Shown here: positions 14,223-24,008 of the stretch, piece by piece
How the letters are laid out: each line of letters opens with the position of its first letter
Numbering within the stretch: the first letter of the stretch is position 1
Source of the DNA: GCA-2861595 sp035526335
GTDB taxonomy: Bacteria > Actinomycetota > Acidimicrobiia > Acidimicrobiales > GCA-2861595
Direction of reading: 5' to 3'
DNA: 64,000 nucleotides
Assembly: GCA_035526335.1 (NCBI GenBank)
Contig: DATLCN010000014.1
Span: forward strand, 1 to 64,000
Notes under the pieces: model-generated
Seen by the model: only the letters and a program-made list of their open reading frames with translations
The model's database searches: none
Told to the model about the DNA's origin: nothing
Position numbers and translations under genes: made by a program

Positions 14223-16961
14223 TCATCTGCCGTGGCAGAGCTTGAACTTCTTGCCGCTGCCGCAGAAACACGGCTGGTTGCGGCCGAGTTTCTCCTCGGG
14301 GGCCTTCACGATGGGCGCCCGGGCGACCTCGGCCATGGCGGGGGGCTGGGCGTCCTGCCCGCCGAAGCCCTGCCCGTCGCCGTTGCCGGTGGGCGCGGGT
14401 GCCGGCATGGTGGTGGTCGACAGGTCCTGCACCGGGCCCTCGGGTGCCACGTACTGAGCCTGGTCGAAGTCGGGTTCCTCGGGCTGGTCGCTCAGCACCT
14501 CCACATGCATCACGTACCGGACGTAGTCGTCGTCGATGCCGGCGATCATCTGGCCGAACATGTCGTAGCCCTCGCGCTGCCAGGCCACCAGAGGGTCCTG
14601 CTGGCCCATGGCCCGGAGGTTGATGCCCTCCCGCAGGTAGTCCATCTCGGCCAGGTGCTCCCGCCACTTCGTGTCGATGATCTGGAGCATGAGCTGGCGT
14701 TCCAGATCGCGCATGGTGTCGACGCCGCCGGGGATCTCCCGCTCGCGCTGCTCGTAGTAGGCCAGCGCCTCGTTCAGCAGGCCCTCGTACACCTGCTCGG
14801 AGGAGGTGGCCTCTCCCAACTCGGCCGGCGTGAACCTGGTCGGGTAGTACAGGCGGACCTCGGCGACGAGGCCCTCGAGGTCCCACTCGTCCTCGTACTC
14901 CGAGCCCATGTGGCCGTCGACGAGCCCGTCTATGGCCGCCATGAGGATCTCTCTGGTCCGATCTCGCAGGTCCTCGCCGTCGAGGATCTGCATGCGCCGG
15001 GTGTAGATCACCTTGCGCTGCTCGTTCATGACCTCGTCGTACTTGAGGACGTCCTTGCGGATCTCGGCGTTGCGGGCCTCGACGGTGTTCTGGGCCCGCT
15101 CGATGGCCTTGGTGACCATGCGCGCCTCGATGGGCACGTCGTCGGGAAGCGCCTTGTTCATGACCCAGCTCATGGCGCCGGTGGCGAACAGGCGCATGAG
15201 CTCGTCCTCGAGAGAGAGAAAGAAGCGGGTCTGGCCGGGGTCGCCCTGGCGGCCGGAGCGGCCCCGCAGCTGGTTGTCGATGCGGCGGCTCTCGTGGCGC
15301 TCGCTGCCGAGGACGTACAGGCCCCCGAGCTCGCGGATTTTGTCGCCTTCCGCCTTGCACCCGGCGCTGAACTTCGGCAGGAGCTCGGCGATCCGGGCCA
15401 GGCCCTCCTCGCTGTCGGGATCGAGACTTTGGGCGATCACCTCCTGGCGGACCAGACCCTCCGGGTTGCCACCGAGGAGGATGTCGACGCCGCGGCCGGC
15501 CATGTTGGTGGCGACGGTGACGCCATGGAGGCGACCCGCCTGGGCCACGATCTGGGCCTCCCTGGCATGGGCCTTGGCGTTGAGCACCTCGTGGTCGATG
15601 CCCCGCTTCTCGAGCATCCGCGACAGCACCTCGGACTTCTCGACCGAGGCGGTGCCGATGAGTATGGGCTGGCCCTTGGCGTTGCGCTCGGTGACGTCTT
15701 CGATCACCGCGTTGAACTTGGACAGCTCCGATTTGTAGATGAGGTCCCCCATGTCGTCGCGCACCATCGGCCGGTGCGTGGGGATCGGGACCACCGGCAG
15801 GTTGTAGGTGTTGCCGAACTCCGAGGCCTCGGTCTCCGCCGTACCGGTCATGCCCGAAAGTTTCTTGTAGAGCCGGAAGTAGTTCTGCAAGGTGACCGTG
15901 GCCCAGGTGTGGTTCTCCTCCTTGATCTTCACCCGCTCCTTGGCCTCCACGGCCTGGTGGAGCCCGTCGGACCAGCGCCGGCCGTCGAGGATGCGCCCGG
16001 TGAACTCGTCGACGATCTTCACCTCACCGTCGAGCACCACGTAGTCCTTGTCCCGCCGGTACAGCTCCTTGGCCTTCAGGGCGTTCTGGAGCTGGTGGAC
16101 GTAGCTCACGGACACGGCGTCGTACATGTTCTCGACGCCGAGCTGCTTCTCGACCTTCTCGATGCCGGCCTCGGTGGGAACGACGGTGCGCTTCTCCTCC
16201 TCTACCTCGTAGTCGACCTCCCTGATGAGGCCCCGGACCACGCCGGCGAACTGGTAGTAGAGGCGGGCCGATTCGGCCGCCGGGCCGCTGATGATGAGCG
16301 GCGTTCGGGCCTCGTCGATCAGGATGGAGTCGACCTCGTCGACGATGGCGAAGTTGTGGCCCCGCTGCACCATGGCCTCCTTGGAGCGCGCCATGTTGTC
16401 CCGCAGGTAGTCGAAGCCGAACTCGGTATTCGTGCCGTAGGTGAGGTCGGAGGCGTAGGCCTGGCGCTTCATCTCCCAGTCGTCCACGTCGGGCACCACC
16501 AGTCCCACGGAGAGACCGAGGAACCGGTGGATGCGGCCCATCCACTCGGAGTCACGCCGGGCCAGATAGTCGTTGACGGTGACGAGGTGCACACCCTTGC
16601 CGGAGAGCCCGTTCAGGTACATGGGCAGTGTGGAGACGAGGGTCTTGCCCTCGCCCGTCTTCATCTCGGCGATCCAGCCGAAGTGCAGGGCGGCGCCACC
16701 CATGAGCTGAACGTCGAAGTGGCGCTGGCCGATCACGCGCAGGGCGCCTTCGCGCACCACCGCGAAGGCCTCGATCAGCAGCTCGTTGAGATCCTCCCCG
16801 TTGTCCAGGCGCTGCCGGAACTCCGCCGTCTTGTCCCGCAGGCCGTCGTCGGAAAGGGGCTGGATCTCCGGCTCCATGGCGTTGATGTCGGGGACGATCG
16901 ACTGGAGGGCCCTGACCTTCTTGCCCTCCCCGGCCCGCAGGATCTTCGAGAAGACACTCAT
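14223..16961 (-). CDS. secA: Preprotein translocase ATPase SecA
   Basis: This 912-residue ATPase drives Sec-dependent export. It has Walker A (MKTGEGKTLV), the DEVDSILIDEART helicase motif, GRAGRGVDI-like motif VI content and a C-terminal zinc motif CFCGSGKKFKLCHGR that binds SecB or ribosomes in relatives. Length matches housekeeping SecA1. The ATG at 16961 has a GAGGT ribosome site and a TAAGAT promoter box close upstream. Very high GC leaves a long antisense open frame across the gene; it is a shadow. Confidence 0.96.
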   Translation of the reverse strand: MSVFSKILRAGEGKKVRALQSIVPDINAMEPEIQPLSDDGLRDKTAEFRQRLDNGEDLNELLIEAFAVVREGALRVIGQRHFDVQLMGGAALHFGWIAEMKTGEGKTLVSTLPMYLNGLSGKGVHLVTVNDYLARRDSEWMGRIHRFLGLSVGLVVPDVDDWEMKRQAYASDLTYGTNTEFGFDYLRDNMARSKEAMVQRGHNFAIVDEVDSILIDEARTPLIISGPAAESARLYYQFAGVVRGLIREVDYEVEEEKRTVVPTEAGIEKVEKQLGVENMYDAVSVSYVHQLQNALKAKELYRRDKDYVVLDGEVKIVDEFTGRILDGRRWSDGLHQAVEAKERVKIKEENHTWATVTLQNYFRLYKKLSGMTGTAETEASEFGNTYNLPVVPIPTHRPMVRDDMGDLIYKSELSKFNAVIEDVTERNAKGQPILIGTASVEKSEVLSRMLEKRGIDHEVLNAKAHAREAQIVAQAGRLHGVTVATNMAGRGVDILLGGNPEGLVRQEVIAQSLDPDSEEGLARIAELLPKFSAGCKAEGDKIRELGGLYVLGSERHESRRIDNQLRGRSGRQGDPGQTRFFLSLEDELMRLFATGAMSWVMNKALPDDVPIEARMVTKAIERAQNTVEARNAEIRKDVLKYDEVMNEQRKVIYTRRMQILDGEDLRDRTREILMAAIDGLVDGHMGSEYEDEWDLEGLVAEVRLYYPTRFTPAELGEATSSEQVYEGLLNEALAYYEQREREIPGGVDTMRDLERQLMLQIIDTKWREHLAEMDYLREGINLRAMGQQDPLVAWQREGYDMFGQMIAGIDDDYVRYVMHVEVLSDQPEEPDFDQAQYVAPEGPVQDLSTTTMPAPAPTGNGDGQGFGGQDAQPPAMAEVARAPIVKAPEEKLGRNQPCFCGSGKKFKLCHGR

Positions 16962-16970
16962 GTAGACCTC

Positions 16971-16976
16971 ATCTTA
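16971..16976 (-). promoter_or_regulatory. Putative -10 box (TAAGAT) of secA
   Basis: TAAGAT on the minus strand ends 9 nt before the secA ATG, giving a very short leader that still includes a GAGGT site. It lies in the gap after the response-regulator gene and suggests that secA has its own promoter. Confidence 0.4.
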
Positions 16977-17006
16977 CGGCGCCTCGAAGGAGGCACGACC
17001 AGGGCC

Positions 17007-17714
17007 CTAGGTGTCGCGGAGGTCGAGGAGGCGCTCCTTGACGGCGTAGATCACCGCTTCCATGCGGTTGTGCAGGTGCAGCTTCTCCAGGATGTTGCGA
17101 ACGTGGTTCTTGACCGTGTTCTCCGAGATGTAAAGGTCCGTGGCGATCTCACGGTTGCTCATGCCCTTGGCCACGAGGCGGAGGACCTCGAGCTCCCGGT
17201 TGGTGAGTACCGGGCCGGCGAACTGCTGCTTGTCCTCCGCCCGCTTGACAAGGGCGTTGAACTCGTTGAGGAGCTTCGAAGCCATCGACGGCGACAGCAG
17301 GCTCTGGCCCTGCACGACGGCGCGGATCGACTCGGCAACCTCCTCCACCGAGATCTCCTTCAGCAGGTAGCCGTTCGCGCCGGCCTTGATGGCCTCGTAG
17401 AGGTCGTCCTCCTCGTCGCTGACGGTGAGCATCAGGATCTTGGTGGTGGGAACCTCGCTGCGGATCTGGCGGGCGGCCTCGATCCCGTCGAGCTTGGGCA
17501 TGCGCACGTCCATGAGCACGACGTCGGGCGCCAGCTCCCGCGCCCGCTCGACCGCCTCCTCGCCGTTCTCCGCCTCGGCCACCACTTCGATGCCCTCCTC
17601 GGTGCCCAGCACGACGTGCAGGCCCCGCCGGAACAGGGCCTGGTCGTCGGCGATCAGGACACGAATGGCGTCCGCGGGCCGGTCCACAGGACCTCCGATT
17701 TCGTTCTCGTCCAC
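17007..17714 (-). CDS. NarL/FixJ-family response regulator (orphan)
   Basis: This 235-residue protein has a receiver domain (about 16-135) with phosphoacceptor Asp in VVLMDVRMP, and a C-terminal LuxR-type helix-turn-helix (LTNRELEVLRLVAKGMSNREIA, split here by the 20-residue rule as LTNRELEVLRLVAKGMSN then REIA) with ISENTVKNHV. It should bind DNA when phosphorylated. No histidine kinase is nearby, so its partner is unknown. It lies 9 bp after hpf with a GAGGAGAAG ribosome site, so hpf and this regulator are probably one transcript. Placement between hpf and secA is unusual relative to the mycobacterial order. Confidence 0.88.
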   Translation of the reverse strand: MDENEIGGPVDRPADAIRVLIADDQALFRRGLHVVLGTEEGIEVVAEAENGEEAVERARELAPDVVLMDVRMPKLDGIEAARQIRSEVPTTKILMLTVSDEEDDLYEAIKAGANGYLLKEISVEEVAESIRAVVQGQSLLSPSMASKLLNEFNALVKRAEDKQQFAGPVLTNRELEVLRLVAKGMSNREIATDLYISENTVKNHVRNILEKLHLHNRMEAVIYAVKERLLDLRDT

Positions 17715-17723
17715 CGCTTCTCC

Positions 17724-18266
17724 TCAGGTGCCTTCGATTAGGCCGACATGGCCGTCGTGGCGACGGTAGACGACGCACGCGACGCTCGTCTCGGCGTCGG
17801 TGAACAGGAAGAAGGAGTGGCCGAGCAGCTCCATCTGGAGCGACGCCTCCTCCGCGGTCATGGGCTTGATGGCGAACTGCTTCGTGCGGACGATCTGGGG
17901 TTCGCCGGCCTCCTCCTCCGCGGTGGGCGACGTGCCGTTCAGCTGCACGGGCCGGCGGGGGTGGGACCGGCCGAGCAGCTTGCCCTTCAACCGGGCCAAC
18001 CGGTGCTCGAGCTTCTCCACCACCCGGTCCACCGCCAGCAGGATCTCCGGCGCCGACGCCCGTGCCCGAACCACGTGGCCGTGGCCGTGGAGGGTGACCT
18101 CGCAGACCTCCTTGTCGGCGATGCGGGGGTTGCGCTCCTCGATGAACCGCACCTCGGCCCGCTCCATCCCCTCGAGGAAGCGCTGCAGGCGAACGAGCTT
18201 CTCGCCGACGGCATTCTTCAACGACTCCGACACATCGACGTTTCGTCCGCGAATGGCGATCTCCAC
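17724..18266 (-). CDS. hpf: Ribosome hibernation promoting factor, long form
   Basis: This 180-residue protein has an N-terminal HPF/YfiA domain (about 1-100), which binds the decoding site of idle 30S subunits. A linker and the C-terminal dimerisation domain follow (about 122-180, with MTAEEASLQMELLGHSFFLF), which pairs ribosomes into 100S particles. GTG at 18266 has GGAAGGGGA upstream. A TACACT box at 18292-18297 is a likely promoter. Confidence 0.92.
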   Translation of the reverse strand: MEIAIRGRNVDVSESLKNAVGEKLVRLQRFLEGMERAEVRFIEERNPRIADKEVCEVTLHGHGHVVRARASAPEILLAVDRVVEKLEHRLARLKGKLLGRSHPRRPVQLNGTSPTAEEEAGEPQIVRTKQFAIKPMTAEEASLQMELLGHSFFLFTDAETSVACVVYRRHDGHVGLIEGT

Positions 18267-18291
18267 GAAGTCCCCTTCCGGTAGTGAACCG

Positions 18292-18297
18292 AGTGTA
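18292..18297 (-). promoter_or_regulatory. Putative -10 box (TACACT) of hpf
   Basis: TACACT on the minus strand lies about 25 nt before the hpf start, leaving room for a leader that carries the GGAAGGGG ribosome site. Confidence 0.42.
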
Positions 18298-18314
18298 GGG
18301 CTAGCGCCAGCGCG

Positions 18315-18542
18315 CTAGGGGACCAGGCGGCCGGCGTAGCAGCGGATCAGTTCCGCAGCCACTTCGTCGGCCCTGCACCACTGTGGGGACGCCAGCAGAG
18401 TGCGTCCCCGACAGACCGCCTCATCGCGGATCGAGGGAGAGGCCAGCACGACGGCGATGGCGCGATCGAGCACACTTTTCTCGCCAGGAGCGAGGGTGCC
18501 GCCGGAGGTCCGGGGGCCGGCGGTATTCGCGTCCGTTTGCAT
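18315..18542 (-). CDS. Small hypothetical protein, faintly FlgM-like
   Basis: This 75-residue protein has a disordered N-terminus and a helical C-terminal half with the spacing DEAVCRGRTLLASPQW then ADEVAAELI. That pattern recalls the sigma-binding helices of FlgM anti-sigma factors, but no flagellar gene is in the window and the match is weak. It lies directly upstream of hpf on the same strand. Function unknown. Confidence 0.5.
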   Translation of the reverse strand: MQTDANTAGPRTSGGTLAPGEKSVLDRAIAVVLASPSIRDEAVCRGRTLLASPQWCRADEVAAELIRCYAGRLVP

Positions 18543-18630
18543 GTATCCAACCCATCGGACGACCCGGCGCCGGCCTTGAGTGGGGGGCGGAAATACCTCT
18601 TCGCGAACTATTGCCTTCTCTTGCGACGGC

Positions 18631-19212
18631 TCATCGAGACCGTTGGGCCGCGCTGACGGCGTGCACGGTGCCGGCGCCGGCCTGGCGGAGCGCGCTCGCG
18701 GCAGCGGCCATGGTCGCCCCGGTGGTCACGACATCGTCGACGAGCAGGACACGGTGCGGTGGGCGCCAGAACCGTACGCTCAGCTCCGGCCCCTGCAGCC
18801 GCTCCGAGCGGGAGCGGCCGGTCTGGGGTGGGCCCTCTTGGCGCCGGAGAAGACGCCGGCACGGACGATGCAGCCTGGCGGCCACGGCCGAGGCCAGGAG
18901 CCTCCCCTGGTCGAACCCCCGCTGGCGGCGCCGGCTCGGCGTGGTGGGCACCCAGGTGACCACGTCCACCTCCCCCGGCTCGACCAGGGCGGCCATCCCG
19001 CCCGCCAGCCAGGCCAACGCCGATCGGGCGTTGCGGTACTTGAGACGGGCGACGATCTCCCGGCCGGCGCCCTCGTAGCGCATCAGTGCCGCGAACGAGT
19101 CGAGACCGGCCGGCGCCGGCGCCTCTGCAACGAAGCGAACCAGGGCGCGACACCGCTCGCACGGCGCCGGCCCCGGGCTTCCGCAGGCGGGGCAAACGGT
19201 GGGCAGCAGCAC
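18631..19212 (-). CDS. comF: ComF-family phosphoribosyltransferase-like protein
   Basis: This 193-residue protein has an N-terminal zinc ribbon (CPACGSPGPAPCERC) and a phosphoribosyltransferase fold with the binding loop VLLVDDVVTTGATM near the C-terminus. ComF proteins are linked to DNA uptake and to replication-restart functions. The GTG start at 19212 places the zinc ribbon at the N-terminus as in the family; the order ahcY-comF-hpf-secA parallels Mycobacterium. Confidence 0.86.
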   Translation of the reverse strand: MLLPTVCPACGSPGPAPCERCRALVRFVAEAPAPAGLDSFAALMRYEGAGREIVARLKYRNARSALAWLAGGMAALVEPGEVDVVTWVPTTPSRRRQRGFDQGRLLASAVAARLHRPCRRLLRRQEGPPQTGRSRSERLQGPELSVRFWRPPHRVLLVDDVVTTGATMAAAASALRQAGAGTVHAVSAAQRSR

Positions 19213-19250
19213 CCCCCGATGATGCCATCGCGGTGTGACGGCACGGGTGA

Positions 19251-19276
19251 AGGTGCCGGCGGTCAGGTGCCGGCGG

Positions 19277-19292
<16 letters not shown>
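19251..19292. repeat. Three tandem copies of a 14-bp unit at the ahcY 3' end
   Basis: The unit AGGTGCCGGCGGTC is repeated three times without gaps. The ahcY stop codon lies within the second copy, and the rightmost copy encodes part of its last residues, so the array spans the end of the gene and the gap to comF. It looks like recent slippage or duplication. Confidence 0.85.
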
Positions 19293-20541
<1,249 letters not shown>

Positions 20542-20545
<4 letters not shown>

Positions 20546-21588
20546 CCTTCTCCTAGTTGTCGCTTGAGTTCTTCGAGGGTGGGGACAGGGCCCGGATCGA
20601 TACCTTCATTGGCCGCCAGGTGGAGCGAGACGTAGTCACCGAAGAGGATGAGGTCGAACAGCTGGGCCAGCTCGCCCTCCCCCTCGGCCCGCACCTCCTC
20701 GATGCCGGCGACCACCTCGCGGATCGTGTCGGTCACCAGCTCGAAGCGACGCTGGATCTGGGGGTGTTCCTCGTCGTGGCGCAGCATGACGACGGTCATG
20801 ACCTGACGGGTGACGTCGCCGTGCTGGCCCCAACCCTGGACCTCGTTGTGACACAGTTCGGGCTGCACCGACCAGAACGCCGGCGCGTTTACGTTCTCGT
20901 TGATCTGGGTCTTCCACCGTTGGGCGGCGGCGGAGCCGAGTGCGCCGGACGAGTGCACCAGCGGGATCGTCCGGCCGATGCGCCGTGCCACCTCGGCCGC
21001 CTCGCTCCTGGGCCCCTCGAGCTGGTCCCGTCGGCTCTTGAGCTGTTGGACAGCCAGGTCGATCCACTGGCTGGCGCCGGGAAAGAGCCCGATCTGCTCG
21101 AGCATGACCAGCGGTGGGACGGCCATGGCGCCGAGACCGGTACGGGGCTGGGGAAGGGTGGTGGGAAGGCTGACCACCGGCGATCCCCAGGAGGATGCCA
21201 GCTTGGCCAGCTTGCCGCCGCTGGTGACGACCACGACCCGTGCACCCTCCACCGCGGCGTCGGTGGCAGCCTCGATCGTCTCCTCGGTGTTGCCCGAGAA
21301 CGACACCGCGAACACCAGCGTCCCCTCGCCGACGAACGCCGGCAGGGTGTACGACTTGTTGACCACCACGGGAACGGGCATGAACGGCCCTGCGGCGGCC
21401 ATGAGGATGTCGCCGGCGATGCCGCTGCCGCCCATTCCGAGGACCACGACGTTCTCCACCCACTCCCGATCGGGGAGCCCGTCCACACCGCGGGCCTCCC
21501 GGGCGGCCGTCTCGACCTGCTCGGGCAGGGAAGCGGTGGCCTCCCAGATCCCCTGGGTGTCGAGGCGCTTGGCGGTCTCGGCGCTCAC
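20542..21588 (-). CDS. SIS-domain bifunctional phosphoglucose/phosphomannose isomerase
   Basis: This 348-residue protein has the sugar-isomerase motif GMGGSGIAGD (about 51-60) and FSGNTEETIEA (about 99-109), followed by the C-terminal PGI/PMI half with the NENVNAP and HNEVQGW segments. It interconverts fructose-6-phosphate with glucose- and/or mannose-6-phosphate. Its gene is chained by 4-nt overlaps to the Trm112-like gene before it and ahcY after it, an actinobacterial order that feeds mannose precursors through manB. Confidence 0.87.
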
Positions 21589-21842
21589 CGGGCCGGCTCC
21601 GCCTGCCCCGGATCGAATGTAGGGCCGATGCCCTCGGCCTCGGCCTTGGCCACGAGACGCTCGTGCTCCTCGTCGCCGACCGTCTCGGCCTCGTCGATGA
21701 GCATGATCGGGATGTCGTCCCGGATCCCGTAGCGACGCCGGAGCCGGGGGTTGTAGAGGCTGTTCTCGTCGGCCATGTACAGAAGCGGGCCCTTGTCCTC
21801 GGGACAGGCCAGGATCTCCAGGAGCTTCGGATTGACGGGCAC
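21585..21842 (-). CDS. Trm112/UPF0434-like small protein
   Basis: This 85-residue protein starts with LLEILACPEDKGPLLY, the actinobacterial variant of the Trm112 family, in which only one of the usual zinc cysteines remains. A conserved NPRLRRRYGIRDDIPIML segment follows. Its role beside manB is unknown; Trm112 elsewhere activates methyltransferases. GTG at 21842 begins one base after the manB stop, and the 3' end overlaps the isomerase start by 4 nt. Confidence 0.83.
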   Translation of the reverse strand: MPVNPKLLEILACPEDKGPLLYMADENSLYNPRLRRRYGIRDDIPIMLIDEAETVGDEEHERLVAKAEAEGIGPTFDPGQAEPAR

Positions 21843-21843
21843 G

Positions 21844-23193
21844 TCAGGAATCCTGGCCCATGTTGCCGAGCACCTCGCGCATGTGGGCATCGCACTCCTC
21901 GCGGGTGGGAGCCTCGAGGTTGAGCCGGAGCAGGGGTTCGGTGTTCGACGCCCGGAGGTTGAACCACCAGTCGCCGAGATCGACGGTGAGCCCATCCGTG
22001 CGATCGTGTGCCGCGCCGGCATAAGCGGCGGCGACCCGCTCCAGGGCGGCCACCGGGTCGTCCACCACGCTGTTGACCTCGCCCGAGTTGGCGTAGCGCT
22101 CGAATGGCTTACGCAGCTCGGACAGGGGCTGGCCGGCCTTGCTCATCAGCTCGAGCACGAGGACGGCGGCGATCAGTCCCGAGTCAGCCCGGTAGTTGTC
22201 CCGGAAGTAGTAGTGGCCCGAGTGCTCGCCCCCGAACACCGCGCCGGTCTCGGCCATGACGGTCTTGATGAACGAATGGCCCACCCTCGTACGCACGGGC
22301 GTGCCGCCGTTCTCCCGGATGATCTCCGGCACCGCCTTGGAGCAGATGAGGTTGTAGATCACGGTGCCGCCGGGGTTCTTCTCGAGCATGGTCTTTGCCA
22401 CCATCGAGGTGGTGAGGGAGCCGGAGAGGGGCTGGGCTCTTTCGTCCACCAGGAAGACGCGGTCGGCGTCGCCGTCGAAGGCGAGGCCGACGTCGGCCTT
22501 CGTGTCCAGCACCCGGGCCTGCAGGTCCTTCAGGTTCTCGGGCTGGATGGGATCCGCGGGGTGGTTGGGAAAGGTCCCGTCCAGCTCGGAGAACAGCACC
22601 TCGAGCTCGAAGGGGAGGCCGTCGAACACCGGAGGGACCACGAGGCCACCCATGCCGTTGGCGGTGTCGGCCACGACCTTGAGCGGGCGCAGTGACGACG
22701 GGTCGACGAACGAGCGGACGTGGTCGGCGTAGAGACCGATCAGATCCTGCCGCGTGATCTCGCCCGTCGTGGATGCGCGGGACCCGGGGGGGTCGGCAAC
22801 CAGCGCCTTGATGTCGGCCAGGCCGGTGTCCTGGCCGACGGGGCTGGCGCCGGCCAGGCAGAACTTGATGCCGTTGTAGCTGGCCGGGTTGTGGGAGGCG
22901 GTGAACATGGCGGCCGGTGCGTCGAGGTGGCCGGCGGCAAAATAAGCGAGGTCGGTGGAGGCCAGACCAAGGTCGACCACGTCCACGCCCTGCTCGGTGG
23001 CGCCGGCGCAGAACGCCTCGGTGAGGTCGACTCCAGAAGGGCGCATGTCCCGCGCCACGAGGATCCGTGGCGACTTGGCGAACAGTGCGAAGGCGGTCCC
23101 GATCCGACGCGCCACCTCGGCATCCCACTGGTCGGGGACCACCCCTCGCACGTCGTAGGCCTTGAAGATGGCATCGAGGTCGATGGGCGGCAC
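21844..23193 (-). CDS. manB: Phosphomannomutase/phosphoglucomutase
   Basis: This 449-residue alpha-D-phosphohexomutase has the phosphoserine loop TASHNP (Ser100), the metal loop DGDADRVFLVD and the sugar-binding GGEHSGHYYF. It converts mannose-6-phosphate to mannose-1-phosphate, the substrate of the guanylyltransferase at 44.7-45.8 kb. The GTG start is backed by a TAGGCT box 8 nt upstream. It heads a four-gene chain ending in ahcY. Confidence 0.92.
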   Translation of the reverse strand: MPPIDLDAIFKAYDVRGVVPDQWDAEVARRIGTAFALFAKSPRILVARDMRPSGVDLTEAFCAGATEQGVDVVDLGLASTDLAYFAAGHLDAPAAMFTASHNPASYNGIKFCLAGASPVGQDTGLADIKALVADPPGSRASTTGEITRQDLIGLYADHVRSFVDPSSLRPLKVVADTANGMGGLVVPPVFDGLPFELEVLFSELDGTFPNHPADPIQPENLKDLQARVLDTKADVGLAFDGDADRVFLVDERAQPLSGSLTTSMVAKTMLEKNPGGTVIYNLICSKAVPEIIRENGGTPVRTRVGHSFIKTVMAETGAVFGGEHSGHYYFRDNYRADSGLIAAVLVLELMSKAGQPLSELRKPFERYANSGEVNSVVDDPVAALERVAAAYAGAAHDRTDGLTVDLGDWWFNLRASNTEPLLRLNLEAPTREECDAHMREVLGNMGQDS

Positions 23194-23201
23194 GGGTGGT
23201 C

Positions 23202-23207
23202 AGCCTA
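23202..23207 (-). promoter_or_regulatory. Putative -10 box (TAGGCT) of the manB operon
   Basis: TAGGCT on the minus strand ends 8 nt before the manB GTG. It predicts a leaderless transcript for manB, the Trm112-like gene, the isomerase and ahcY. Confidence 0.48.
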
Positions 23208-23297
23208 GCCGTCGGGGCCGTGCGTTTCCCCGGGGCCGGAGCCCCGTGCCTTCCCTCGCCCAAAGGGGCCGAAGAGCAATGTCGGCGATAGTGGGTC

Positions 23298-24008
23298 GTG
23301 CTCTCTGTGGTGATACCAGCGTTCAACGAGGCCGACTTCCTGCGCCCCGCGGTCGAGGAGGTGGTGGCCGGTCTGCGGCGTCGCGGCCGCGAGACCGAGG
23401 TCCTCGTGGTCGAGAACGGCTCCACCGACGCCACCGAGGCAGTGGCACGGGAGCTCGAGACGGAGCTGGCCGAGGTGCGGACGCTGTCGCTCCCGAGCCC
23501 CGACTACGGCGCCGCCCTCCGGGCCGGGCTCCTCGACGCCAAGGGTGACGTCGTCGTCAACTTCGACGTCGATTACTTCGACCTGGACTTCCTGGAACGG
23601 GCCGTCGACCTGATCCACGACGACGGCGGACCGGTGATCGTGGTCGCCAGCAAGCGCGGCGCCGGCGCCGACGACCAGCGGGCCTTCGGCCGCCGGCTGA
23701 TCACTTCGGTGTTCGGGGCGGTCCTGAGGTTCGGCTTCGGCCTCAAGGTCTCCGACACCCATGGGATGAAGGCGATGAGGCGGTCGTCGCTGTCAGGGGT
23801 CGTCGAGGCCTGCCGGTTCGGCACCGACCTTTTCGACACCGAGCTGCTCCTCCGGGCCGAGCGGGCCGGGCTGGCCGTGGCCGAGGTCCCCGTCGTGGTC
23901 TCCGAGTCGCGCCCGTCGCGCACGCCGATCCTCCGGCGTGCCGTCAGGACCGTAGGGGGCCTCGTGCGCCTCCGGATCGCCCTCTGGAACGAACGCCGGC
24001 ACAGCTGA
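23298..24008 (+). CDS. Family 2 glycosyltransferase (DPM/polyprenyl-phosphate type)
   Basis: This 236-residue GT-A enzyme starts VIPAFNE, continues with VVENGSTDAT and has the metal-binding acidic cluster NFDVDYFDLDF (about 92-102). The small size and the lack of a membrane tail resemble dolichol/polyprenyl-phosphate sugar synthases, so it may load a sugar onto decaprenyl phosphate. The donor is unknown. The last 216 bp are also coding on the opposite strand for the tail of the neighbouring membrane protein. Confidence 0.8.
   Translation: MLSVVIPAFNEADFLRPAVEEVVAGLRRRGRETEVLVVENGSTDATEAVARELETELAEVRTLSLPSPDYGAALRAGLLDAKGDVVVNFDVDYFDLDFLERAVDLIHDDGGPVIVVASKRGAGADDQRAFGRRLITSVFGAVLRFGFGLKVSDTHGMKAMRRSSLSGVVEACRFGTDLFDTELLLRAERAGLAVAEVPVVVSESRPSRTPILRRAVRTVGGLVRLRIALWNERRHS

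Noticed and set aside
13878..17741. Open frame of 1287 codons on the plus strand, antisense to secA and its neighbours
   Set aside because: It is the mirror of secA, the response regulator and prfB in GC-rich DNA, is rich in Val/Leu/His/Asp from reverse-read codons, and has no domain.
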